Positions 26,039 through 33,292 of a DNA stretch of 33,292 bases are shown here, piece by piece. A model generated the notes under the pieces. The model saw only the letters and a list, made by a program, of their open reading frames with translations. It was not told the origin of the DNA and searched no databases. This stretch comes from Commensalibacter intestini A911 (GTDB taxonomy: Bacteria > Pseudomonadota > Alphaproteobacteria > Acetobacterales > Acetobacteraceae). Position 1 is the first letter of the stretch, and every line of letters begins with the position of its first letter. A program made the translations under genes and the position numbers. The stretch spans positions 1-33,292 of the forward strand of contig NZ_AGFR01000014.1 of assembly GCF_000231445.1 (NCBI RefSeq), read 5' to 3'.

Positions 26039-27244
26039 TTACTGCAAATTCATACAAAATTGTTTAATACGTATACAAGCTTCTTTTAATAGCTCTGTAC
26101 TGGTTGCATAAGAAATACGGAAATATCCTTCCATCATAAACGCTGCACCATGAACCGCTGCAACCCCTTGCTCCTCCAATAATGCAGTAACAAAAGCTTC
26201 ATCATTCACAATTTTAATGCCACTTTGAGAGGTTTTATTTAAACAGCCTTGCATTGATGCAAATAAATAAAACGCACCCTCTGGTTTAATACAGCTTAAA
26301 CCTGGGATATCATTTAATTCCTCCCACACTAAATCACGACGTTTTTGGTAAGTTCCAATCATTTCATCCACAGATTCTTGAGGCCCAGATAAAGCCTCAA
26401 CCGTTGCAGATTGACTGATTGAACAAGCATTGGTTGTTGATTGTCCCTGTAATTTCATCATTGCTTTGATAAAAGAAACAGGTGCCGCAGCATAACCAAT
26501 ACGCCAACCCGTCATAGAATAGGCCTTTGAAACACCATTCATCGTTACCGTACGATCTTTTAATTTTGGCTCTACTTGAACCATCGTACAAGCTACAAAA
26601 CCATCATAAACGAGTTTTGCATAAATATCGTCGGTTAATACCCATACATGTGGGTTATCTAATAACACATCACATAAAGCACGAAGTTCTTCTCTGCTAT
26701 ATGCAACGCCTGTTGGATTACAAGGAGAGTTAATAATTAACCATTTTGTTTTTTCGGTAATCGCTTCACGCAATTGTTCGGGTTGCAATTTAAAACCAGT
26801 CGTTTTTTCATCACAATCAAGAACAACAGGTTTACCCCCTGCCAATGTCACGATATCAGGATAAGAAACCCAACAAGGTGCTGGAATAATTACTTCATCG
26901 CCAGGATTAATACTAGCCATCATCGCATTAAAAATTACTTGTTTCCCACCAGAAGAAACTGCAATTTCATCTGCTGTATAATCAAGGTCATAATCTTTGT
27001 TTAAACGATTAGCAATCGCTTTACGAACTTGTGCCGTGCCGCCTACATCTGTATATCGTGTTTGACCTGTTTGAATTGCGGTGATCCCTGCCTGACTAAT
27101 ATTTTCAGGCGTATTAAAATCAGGTTCACCAGCGGAAAGGCTGATAATATCACGTCCTTTTGCCTTCATCTCACGTGCTTTTGCAGAAATAACCAATGTT
27201 TGACTTGGCTGTATTTTTTTTAGACGATCTGATATAATATCCAT
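26039..27244 (-). CDS. Class I pyridoxal-phosphate aminotransferase, aspartate aminotransferase type (upstream copy)
   Basis: The product has 401 residues. The opening ISDRLKKIQPSQTLVISAKAREMKAKG is typical of the alphaproteobacterial type I-gamma aspartate aminotransferase. Key residues follow: SAGEPDFNTP, then CNPTG near 175-179, the aspartate in VLTDDIY, and the PLP lysine K240 in GVSKAYSMTGWR. The frame extends to 27304, but GGA lies nine bases before ATG 27244 and the upstream residues do not fit the family. This copy looks more canonical than its tandem partner, with which it aligns almost without gaps. It probably provides the main aspartate aminotransferase activity, and the downstream copy may have diverged in substrate. 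Confidence 0.93.
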   Translation of the reverse strand: MDIISDRLKKIQPSQTLVISAKAREMKAKGRDIISLSAGEPDFNTPENISQAGITAIQTGQTRYTDVGGTAQVRKAIANRLNKDYDLDYTADEIAVSSGGKQVIFNAMMASINPGDEVIIPAPCWVSYPDIVTLAGGKPVVLDCDEKTTGFKLQPEQLREAITEKTKWLIINSPCNPTGVAYSREELRALCDVLLDNPHVWVLTDDIYAKLVYDGFVACTMVQVEPKLKDRTVTMNGVSKAYSMTGWRIGYAAAPVSFIKAMMKLQGQSTTNACSISQSATVEALSGPQESVDEMIGTYQKRRDLVWEELNDIPGLSCIKPEGAFYLFASMQGCLNKTSQSGIKIVNDEAFVTALLEEQGVAAVHGAAFMMEGYFRISYATSTELLKEACIRIKQFCMNLQ

Positions 27245-27370
27245 TATAACCATTCCAAATATAACAATGAATCCTGTATCTAAAATAGATGAAATTACAT
27301 ACAAGGAAAATAGTTTTTTAAAAATTGCTGTTTCTTCGTAAACAAAGAATAATTTAAATTATGTAAACTC

Positions 27371-28015
27371 TTAATTTTCATCAATCAAATGAAGTGTGTT
27401 TTCAACAATTTCGTTCCAAAATAATGACACATGATCCGCTTTGTCATAAGGTGCAAAATGATCAACAAATCCTAAATATAAATTATCTGTTAATGCATAA
27501 ACCTTACCACATTGCTGAGGAACTGTTGTCTCTTCCACACATAACACACTTGCATTCCCGTGCTTCTTCATCAACTGTGAAAGTTCATAAGCAGCACCTA
27601 ATGTAGGCCTTTCATTCTGTTTCATTACAAAAATTTTTTGAAAATCTTGCATAGATTTTTTAAATTTATCGACTAGATAACTAATCTTTTCTTTTTCTTT
27701 TAAATAGATTTCATAGTTCTTAGTCTCATCATAACACCATTCCCATTGGCCTTCTTTTTGCTCACTAAACATTTCCGTGTGAAAATCTATATTATAATGC
27801 TTATCCCTTATCATATTACGATAAGTTGGCTGTAAATTCTCATATAAATATAAAGAATCAAAATTAGCAGATAATAAATTCACAATTGATGTAAAATTAT
27901 GTATTAAAGTCCAACGAAATAAACTGCCGATCTCAATCTGATTTTGTCTTAAGAAAAAAGCAAATTCACAATTATTTCCAATACTTTCAAAACGTGACAA
28001 CTCTATTTCATTCAT
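27371..28015 (-). CDS. DUF1796-like putative cysteine peptidase, 214 aa
   Basis: The N-terminus FESIGNNCEFAFFLRQNQIE followed by GSLFRWTLI matches the pattern S-x-G-x-N-C ... G-x-F-x-W of DUF1796, a family of putative papain-like cysteine peptidases found next to surface-glycan genes. C16 would be the nucleophile. Candidate histidines lie in VDHFAPYDKADHVSLFWNE near the end. There is no signal peptide. ATG 28015 follows a strong AAAGGAG at seven bases. The gene is AT-rich and diverges by 73 bases from the glycosyltransferase gene, which suggests shared regulation and a role in the same surface structure. The family call is moderate and peptidase activity has not been shown for it. Confidence 0.7.
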   Translation of the reverse strand: MNEIELSRFESIGNNCEFAFFLRQNQIEIGSLFRWTLIHNFTSIVNLLSANFDSLYLYENLQPTYRNMIRDKHYNIDFHTEMFSEQKEGQWEWCYDETKNYEIYLKEKEKISYLVDKFKKSMQDFQKIFVMKQNERPTLGAAYELSQLMKKHGNASVLCVEETTVPQQCGKVYALTDNLYLGFVDHFAPYDKADHVSLFWNEIVENTLHLIDEN

Positions 28016-28088
28016 ATCAATACTCCTTTATAAAAATATGATACGTTAATAAACATTCTTGTAAAATATCACCCAAAGAGAAATAGCT

Positions 28089-29726
28089 GTGATCGATATT
28101 AATATCTTAACCTCTGATCTATTATCCTTTATCTCATCAAATAAAGAAACAATACACCCAACATTACTTGATCCATCGCTACAAGACATTACACCTATTA
28201 TAGAAGTTTTTCGACAGAATCAAAACGATATCCAGTCTATCCAAAAGCTCTCTAAATATTGTGCATTTTATAAAAATTACCCTTTAGCAAACAAACTATT
28301 AAATTGGGGAATACATCTTTATCCCGATCATTACCAATATCATTATTTTCAAGCTATTTTATACTTTAAACAACGAAATATTCCAGACTCTTTATCTGCT
28401 ATTGAAAATATGCTGAATAGCATGAATGCATCTGAAATACAAAAAAAACACCTTTTAAGCCGACTTTACGATGATAAAAATAAAAGAAAACATTGTATTT
28501 TCTTTGTCGATCGTCTTTTAAAGGAATTTAATCTTCCATCTACTCAAAAAGACTTTAACAGTTTAATCCTTCCATACGATATTACAAACGAAGATAAAAC
28601 TATTCGTTACTATTATAGCGTATATTTTACTCAACTTTGTAGCACTCTACAGTGGAAAGATAATAGTCAACTTACCATTTTATTAGAAGCCGAAAAAGAT
28701 CTTAACAACGAGACACCTTGGTATCATTTAAATATGGGAAAACTATATTGGATACTTAATCAAAGAGAACAATGTGACTTTCACTTTAAAAAATCAAAAA
28801 TACTTTCTATAGAAGAGAAATTGACTTTTAACACTGTAGATTGTGGGGTCTATACTTGGTTATCTGATCAAGAAATCAAAAACCTTTCCAGTAATCAACA
28901 ATACCATGATCCTTTTCAACTTCAAATGTGGCAATGGTCTTATGCGGATTTAAAAGATGAAAAACCTGATTTATCTATTATTTTAGGGTGTGACTTTAAA
29001 TATTTTAGATATTTTCCTAAATTTTTATACTCATTAATCAAGGCACATATTCATAATCAATATCAAGAAAAAACAGTAATTAGCCTTTGCCTTGAGAACC
29101 CATCTGTCGAGCAAATACATTTTTTACGAGACACCGCAGAATATATTCACGAGCATATCCCTAATTTTTACCTCACCTTTGGTTACGGCATATCTCCTTA
29201 TCAAGATGGTGCTTATTTTGCCAGCATTCGATATTTATTCTCTCCTGAGCTTTTCGATCGATACCCAACGCAAACATTTATTGTCGATATTGACGGCTAC
29301 GCTTATGAGGATTTCTTTGAAAAAGTAAAAAACATCAAAGCAAATTATGACTTTGGCTTACGTATTTATGCTTTTGATCAGCATGGTAACCAAGTCTCTG
29401 GTGAGCCTTGGTGCTTAGGTGCAGGCATCCTATATCTAGGGGATTTAGAAAAAACACGATCAATCTTGCAGTTATTAAAACAATATGTAAACTATGCTTA
29501 TGATCCTAAAAATCCGATTAACTGGTGTATTGATCAATGTGCCCTCGTTCAGGCTTTTTATTATTATATCAGACCTTTTTGGGATACATTAAAAGTTACC
29601 GATATTGATCATAATCCACCTTTTCTTTTATCCCATATCATCGGTGAAAAAGATCAGTTTTATCGTCATGGTGGCATCATTGATATTGATAATTTTATAG
29701 AGACCCTACAACCATTAATTCACTAA
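28089..29726 (+). CDS. Putative glycosyltransferase with TPR-like N-terminal region
   Basis: The product has 545 residues with no signal or membrane segment. Residues about 40-260 contain helical repeats of TPR type (YPLANKLLNWGIHLYPDHYQYHY, then WYHLNMGKLYWILNQREQCDFHFKKS). Residues about 290-545 look like a GT-A nucleotide-sugar transferase: SIILGCDFKYFRYFPKFLYSLI as the first strand-helix unit, a DxD motif DID at 400-402 in FIVDIDGYAYEDF, then CLGAGILYLG near 440 and NWCIDQCALV near 480. The DxD would bind a metal and a sugar nucleotide. The start is GTG 28089 behind AAAGAGAAA. The gene is AT-rich, diverges from the DUF1796-like gene and is followed after 30 bases by the DUF4432 gene. Sugar donor and acceptor are unknown. 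Confidence 0.72.
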   Translation: MIDINILTSDLLSFISSNKETIHPTLLDPSLQDITPIIEVFRQNQNDIQSIQKLSKYCAFYKNYPLANKLLNWGIHLYPDHYQYHYFQAILYFKQRNIPDSLSAIENMLNSMNASEIQKKHLLSRLYDDKNKRKHCIFFVDRLLKEFNLPSTQKDFNSLILPYDITNEDKTIRYYYSVYFTQLCSTLQWKDNSQLTILLEAEKDLNNETPWYHLNMGKLYWILNQREQCDFHFKKSKILSIEEKLTFNTVDCGVYTWLSDQEIKNLSSNQQYHDPFQLQMWQWSYADLKDEKPDLSIILGCDFKYFRYFPKFLYSLIKAHIHNQYQEKTVISLCLENPSVEQIHFLRDTAEYIHEHIPNFYLTFGYGISPYQDGAYFASIRYLFSPELFDRYPTQTFIVDIDGYAYEDFFEKVKNIKANYDFGLRIYAFDQHGNQVSGEPWCLGAGILYLGDLEKTRSILQLLKQYVNYAYDPKNPINWCIDQCALVQAFYYYIRPFWDTLKVTDIDHNPPFLLSHIIGEKDQFYRHGGIIDIDNFIETLQPLIH

Positions 29727-29756
29727 ATGCTATTATAAAACATATAGGAGTATGTG

Positions 29757-30965
29757 ATGAATAAGTCTTTAACTGCGAGTGTTTCCCCAGCCTTAGTTTC
29801 TTATAAAGGAAGCTCAAAAATCTTCACCTTAACCAGCTCTGAACATAATATCGAAGTTGGTAGTTGGAAAATTGATAGTACGCAACTCGGCATTCTTGAC
29901 ACATATTTCATCGTAGAGCAAAAAGTGCTTCATGGGGGAAAACAAGAAGGCTCAAAAATTATCGTTATTACCAGTCCAAATGGTCTAACCATTACCCTCA
30001 GCCCAACAAGAGGCATGAGTATTATAAATGTCACGGGCAAAGAAATGCGCTTTGGCTGGGACTCTCCTGTTAAAGAAATCGTTAACCCTGCCTTTATTAA
30101 TCTAGAAAGCCGTAATGGTGCTGGATGGTTAGAGGGCTTTAACGAAATGGTTGTTCGCTGTGGTTTTGAATGGGCTGGACATCCTGGCGTTGAAAATGGA
30201 GAAATGCGCACGTTACATGGTAAAGCTGGCAACACACCTGCTTCTGAAGTTGAGATCGAAATCAATGAAGAAGCCCCATATGAAATCAAAGTTAGAGGCC
30301 TTATTAAAGAAAGCACCTTTAAAAAAGCTGATTTACGAACTGTCGCAGAATTAATCTATATTCCAGATACACATCACTTTACCATTCATGATCAATTAAC
30401 CAATCATGCGGACTATCCTCGTGATTATCAAATTATGTATCATAGTAATTTTAGCAAACCTCTTTTAGAAAAAGATACACAATTCATTGCACCGATCAAA
30501 GAAATTAGCCCGTTTAACGATTATGCAAAAAGTGGATTAAAAAACTATTCAACCTATTTAGGGCCAACTAAAGACTTTGATGAAATGGTTTTTAATATCG
30601 TACCCTATACAACTGCTGATGGATCAACTGTTGCCGCTTTACATAACAAAGATGGCAGCAAAGGTGCAGCCATTGAATTTAATATCAATGAACTCCCTTT
30701 TCTCACCTTATGGAAAAATACAGATACTGAAAAGCAAGGCTATGTCACAGGAATAGAACCTGGCACTAATTATGCTTATGCTGCTCCTATTGAAAGAGAA
30801 CAAAACCGTATTCGACAAATTAATGCAGGAGAAACTGTGCATTTTAAAGTCAAATATAGCGCCTTAATGAATAAGCAAGCTGTTGATACGGTTAAAAAAA
30901 TCATTGCTGATATTCAAGGGAAACAAGAAACAACCTTTATTGAAACGCCTATCGCTAAAGAATAA
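29757..30965 (+). CDS. Aldose 1-epimerase family protein, DUF4432 type
   Basis: The product has 402 residues and a galactose-mutarotase-like beta-sandwich pattern. Typical features are LSPTRGMSIINVTGKEMRFGWDSP near residues 80-105, then GWLEGFNEMVVRCGFEWAGHPG, then HGKAGNTPAS, then the late motif YVTGIEPGTNYA. DUF4432 proteins are sugar-ring epimerases or related enzymes, often encoded near sugar uptake or catabolic genes. ATG 29757 follows AGGAG at six bases; an in-frame GTG directly before it is a poorer choice. The gene lies 30 bases behind the glycosyltransferase gene, probably in one transcript, and converges on the OprB porin gene. Confidence 0.88.
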   Translation: MNKSLTASVSPALVSYKGSSKIFTLTSSEHNIEVGSWKIDSTQLGILDTYFIVEQKVLHGGKQEGSKIIVITSPNGLTITLSPTRGMSIINVTGKEMRFGWDSPVKEIVNPAFINLESRNGAGWLEGFNEMVVRCGFEWAGHPGVENGEMRTLHGKAGNTPASEVEIEINEEAPYEIKVRGLIKESTFKKADLRTVAELIYIPDTHHFTIHDQLTNHADYPRDYQIMYHSNFSKPLLEKDTQFIAPIKEISPFNDYAKSGLKNYSTYLGPTKDFDEMVFNIVPYTTADGSTVAALHNKDGSKGAAIEFNINELPFLTLWKNTDTEKQGYVTGIEPGTNYAYAAPIEREQNRIRQINAGETVHFKVKYSALMNKQAVDTVKKIIADIQGKQETTFIETPIAKE

Positions 30966-30976
30966 TAAACTACACC

Positions 30977-31008
30977 AATAGAGATGATTTTTTTCGATCA
31001 TCTCTATT
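30977..31008. terminator. Perfect 12-bp hairpin between convergent DUF4432 and OprB genes
   Basis: AATAGAGATGAT at 30977-30988 is the exact reverse complement of ATCATCTCTATT at 30997-31008, with an 8-base T-rich loop. The right arm runs into the stop codon of the OprB gene (31007-31009). No long T-run follows on either strand, but the position between two converging genes makes a shared terminator the simplest reading. Confidence 0.5.
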
Positions 31009-32401
31009 AAAAAATAATACTCGTACGCATCCCTAAAACAGCAGCATCTTTATAACTACTTCTTGTTGCGCCTACATGATGAAAATATTCAAAAACTGGC
31101 ATAACCATAATGCCTCGATACACAGAAATCCCATAATTCAACTCAAACATCATTGCATTTGATTGAATTCCTGTTGCCTCATTTAATAAATTTAGTACAC
31201 CATGATGCAGCGGTGCATTCCCTTGAGCAATTTGATAACCTTGAGCTCTACTTAATCCTCTTGGCACTGTATAATAACTAAACATAACCCCCATCTGATC
31301 ATTCGGGCGATCATGCCAAAAACCACGATTGAGCAAACCTAAGTTATAAAAATCTTTATACGTCGCTGTCGTCGGAGAATCATGCCCCCAATTTCCTATG
31401 ACATATAATCCATGATTTTCAACAGGATCATTCCGATAAATCATTTGATCCATCATTACCCAGAACTCACTTCGATAATCTGTTTTTCCTGATCCTGTTG
31501 CCTGAGCAGACCATGTTTTAAAACGGCTAGTATCAAAACCAGCCCCTACATGAAAATGACCAATCAAATGATCTTTACCAATATCAGAGTGATAACCAAA
31601 TTCAATCGGTAAGAATGCACCTGTTGTATGCTTTCCACCCCAATCCCAACCATTTTTTCCACCTTGAGGCCAAGGATTGCTCTGATACGCTCCGACTTGC
31701 ACATAAAATTCAGAAGTAGGCTGATATAATATTCTTGCTCCCCATACGGTTCCAGGCCATGTAGAAAACCCTTGCTGAGCAATACTTCTGGGATGACCAC
31801 AAGAAGATAACATCATGAACTGACACGAAAGAACACTATAACCAAAATCATTCCCCGTGCTTTGTCGTCCAACTTTGATATTAACTTTATTATCCCATAA
31901 TTGTTGCTCAAAATAAAAATTATACATACGCAACATCGCTTGATGGGGAATATAAACATCCTGCGCCTGAATATGAGGATCCCCGACATAATGTTTACTT
32001 GCACTACGCCCTGCAAAGTTAAACATCATCATATGAGTCGATAAACCTTTTAAACCAGCAATCTTCTCCCAGTCTAGATCTAAAGCGAAAGCAATTTGAT
32101 GCGCATACGTCGCCCCTCTACTTTTTCCGCCGCTCACAACGCCAGCAACCTCATTCACCCACCCTAAACCAAATTGAACACCGTATGGGTCAAGATGCTG
32201 ATTCAAATGATGCAAAAATAATTGATTAGGATTTTTCGCAGGATCTGTTTCTGGATTATTTAATAACATCGCACTATCGTCAGAAGTAATTGTTTCTTTT
32301 CGATATTCTGTATCTGCAAAAGCTTGCCTAACAGTCAGTATACAATAAACCATACATATCACAGTATATATAATCTTATTTTTACGATTACGACTGATCA
32401 T
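31007..32401 (-). CDS. OprB family carbohydrate-selective porin
   Basis: The product has 464 residues. A signal peptide covers residues 1-29 and ends in RQAFA. The mature protein is an outer-membrane beta-barrel with the OprB pattern: LDPYGVQFGLGWVNEVAGVVSGGKSRGATYAHQIAF, then AMLRMYNFYFEQQLWDNKVNIKVGRQSTGNDF, then alternating aromatic strands and a C-terminal phenylalanine (MRTSIIF), the usual barrel-assembly signal. OprB porins let glucose and other sugars diffuse in; acetic acid bacteria usually carry several. The ATG at 32401 has only a weak purine-rich stretch upstream. The neighbouring DUF4432 sugar epimerase suggests use of a common sugar. Confidence 0.92.
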   Translation of the reverse strand: MISRNRKNKIIYTVICMVYCILTVRQAFADTEYRKETITSDDSAMLLNNPETDPAKNPNQLFLHHLNQHLDPYGVQFGLGWVNEVAGVVSGGKSRGATYAHQIAFALDLDWEKIAGLKGLSTHMMMFNFAGRSASKHYVGDPHIQAQDVYIPHQAMLRMYNFYFEQQLWDNKVNIKVGRQSTGNDFGYSVLSCQFMMLSSCGHPRSIAQQGFSTWPGTVWGARILYQPTSEFYVQVGAYQSNPWPQGGKNGWDWGGKHTTGAFLPIEFGYHSDIGKDHLIGHFHVGAGFDTSRFKTWSAQATGSGKTDYRSEFWVMMDQMIYRNDPVENHGLYVIGNWGHDSPTTATYKDFYNLGLLNRGFWHDRPNDQMGVMFSYYTVPRGLSRAQGYQIAQGNAPLHHGVLNLLNEATGIQSNAMMFELNYGISVYRGIMVMPVFEYFHHVGATRSSYKDAAVLGMRTSIIF

Positions 32402-32575
32402 TAACTATTTTCTTGAGTTAACACTAATCTTAACAATACACTGGCATAAAAAGTCATGATAAAAAACAAATAACTCCAATAATAATTATAATTTTAAATA
32501 AACAAATTATTTAGTTTATTATAAACTTATAATTATTATTTTATAAAGTAATCTTTTAATTAAAAAGCTCAAATT

Positions 32576-33160
32576 ATGTTTAATTATAAATTTTTTCTTA
32601 TTTTACTTTTTTTCATATATATCCCGTCCACAACATATGGTAACGACATACCCAAAGATACCCTTAATAAGATTCAGAATCTAATTAAATTACATGCAGA
32701 TACAGTAGCCTGTAAAATGTCACCAGAAGAAGCAAAGAAGATTGAAGTTTTTTTAATTGATAACCACAATCCAGGATTTGAAACATACTATGTTGGTTGG
32801 GCCGGAGATTTGGGATGCTTAGGAGGAAATAGAACGGAAGAATATATTATTTCAGAGGTAAATGCTGTAGGGAATGATTTGAGTCGCTATGGATTTATTG
32901 TAGCCAATGATGATGCTTTTCAAGAAGAAAAAAATCCTCAATTAAGTAATGTCTTTGATGGTATAGAAAGTATCAAACACCCTACTATAGATACATTTGA
33001 AATCATCTCAGGAGCTCACAAAGACGCTAATTGTGGTGAAGGTCCAGGTATAAGATTACCTGCCGCCTTATATTCCTATCTTTTGATATCAAAAGATTAT
33101 GGACAAAGCTGGAAAATTGCACAGAAAAAATTTCTACAATGTACTAATGATATAAAGTGA
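32576..33160 (+). CDS. Secreted protein of unknown function with four cysteines, 194 aa
   Basis: I do not recognise a family. Residues 1-22 form a signal peptide (NYKFFLILLFFIYIPSTTYG). The mature part of about 172 residues has four cysteines (C46, C81, C153, C189), a number that allows two disulfides in the periplasm. Aromatic/glycine-rich stretches (YYVGWAGDLGCLGGN, and LLISKDYGQSWKIAQ) suggest a beta-rich fold. The second resembles the YSxDxGxTW motif of beta-propeller (Asp-box) repeats, but only one is visible. The gene is AT-rich and diverges from the OprB gene over a 174-base AT-rich gap that must hold both promoters. The Shine-Dalgarno is weak. Confidence 0.65.
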   Translation: MFNYKFFLILLFFIYIPSTTYGNDIPKDTLNKIQNLIKLHADTVACKMSPEEAKKIEVFLIDNHNPGFETYYVGWAGDLGCLGGNRTEEYIISEVNAVGNDLSRYGFIVANDDAFQEEKNPQLSNVFDGIESIKHPTIDTFEIISGAHKDANCGEGPGIRLPAALYSYLLISKDYGQSWKIAQKKFLQCTNDIK

Positions 33161-33292
33161 TAAATTTTAACAACATTTATATAGAACATTATATATAATA
33201 AATTCTTTTACTGAGCGCATGCGTCATAGGTAAAGCTTTATATCTTGATATAGCAAAGTTAGTAGCACTTTAAAGGGGGATATATAGATAGT
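33161..33292. other. Right-end intergenic sequence, nothing recognised
   Basis: These 132 bases are AT-rich and show no gene. CGCATGCG near 33216 is an 8-base palindrome. AAAGGGGG near 33272-33279 would be a strong Shine-Dalgarno for a plus-strand gene, but no start codon follows at a suitable distance before the window ends. Confidence 0.5.

Noticed and set aside
33268-33292. Start of a new plus-strand gene at the right edge
   Set aside because: A good Shine-Dalgarno (AAAGGGGG) is present, but no ATG, GTG or TTG follows within the window, so no gene can be supported.

Overview
The window is a chromosomal segment of an AT-rich alphaproteobacterium, most likely an acetic acid bacterium (Acetobacteraceae). 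The low GC resembles insect-gut lineages such as Commensalibacter, but the genus is an inference. Support comes from the Hint-domain surface protein, the OprB-type sugar porin, the J-domain/cobS/cobT cluster and the comF-grxC neighbourhood. There is no rRNA, CRISPR array, insertion sequence or phage gene.

Layout. Positions 1-18872 are read entirely from the minus strand. In transcription order they hold: tRNA-Leu(GAG); maeB (malic enzyme with a phosphotransacetylase-like tail); galU and a phosphohexomutase overlapping by one base (UDP-glucose supply); a BioC/NDUFAF5-like methyltransferase; a 2-oxoglutarate/Fe(II) oxygenase; a TIR-domain protein with a DUF3298-like C-terminus; argG; an FKBP-type lipoprotein; trpS; a YjbQ-family protein; comF; grxC; a DUF2147 protein; a small hypothetical protein; and a very large beta-helix protein with a C-terminal Hint domain that runs off the left edge. 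Positions 18949-24045 hold lipB, a convergent lolA-like gene with a lipobox, then J-domain/cobS/cobT on the plus strand. Positions 24267-33160 are more mixed: a small secreted orphan, two tandem class I aminotransferases, a divergent pair formed by a DUF1796-like protein and a TPR/GT-A-like glycosyltransferase, a DUF4432 aldose-epimerase-like gene, an OprB porin and a second secreted orphan.

How the genes fit together. Much of the window is housekeeping: tRNA charging, arginine, lipoate, central carbon and UDP-glucose metabolism. The accessory signal lies at the cell surface (Hint beta-helix protein, glycosyltransferase/DUF1796/DUF4432 group, OprB, two secreted cysteine-containing proteins) and in the TIR-DUF3298 fusion. 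That fusion is the best candidate for an undescribed system. DUF3298 is the lysozyme-binding domain of RsiV, so a cytoplasmic TIR-DUF3298 protein could be a one-gene sensor-effector. This function is inferred and not shown by the sequence. Several gene starts were moved from the longest open frame to an internal ATG with a better-placed Shine-Dalgarno sequence; each case is explained in its entry.
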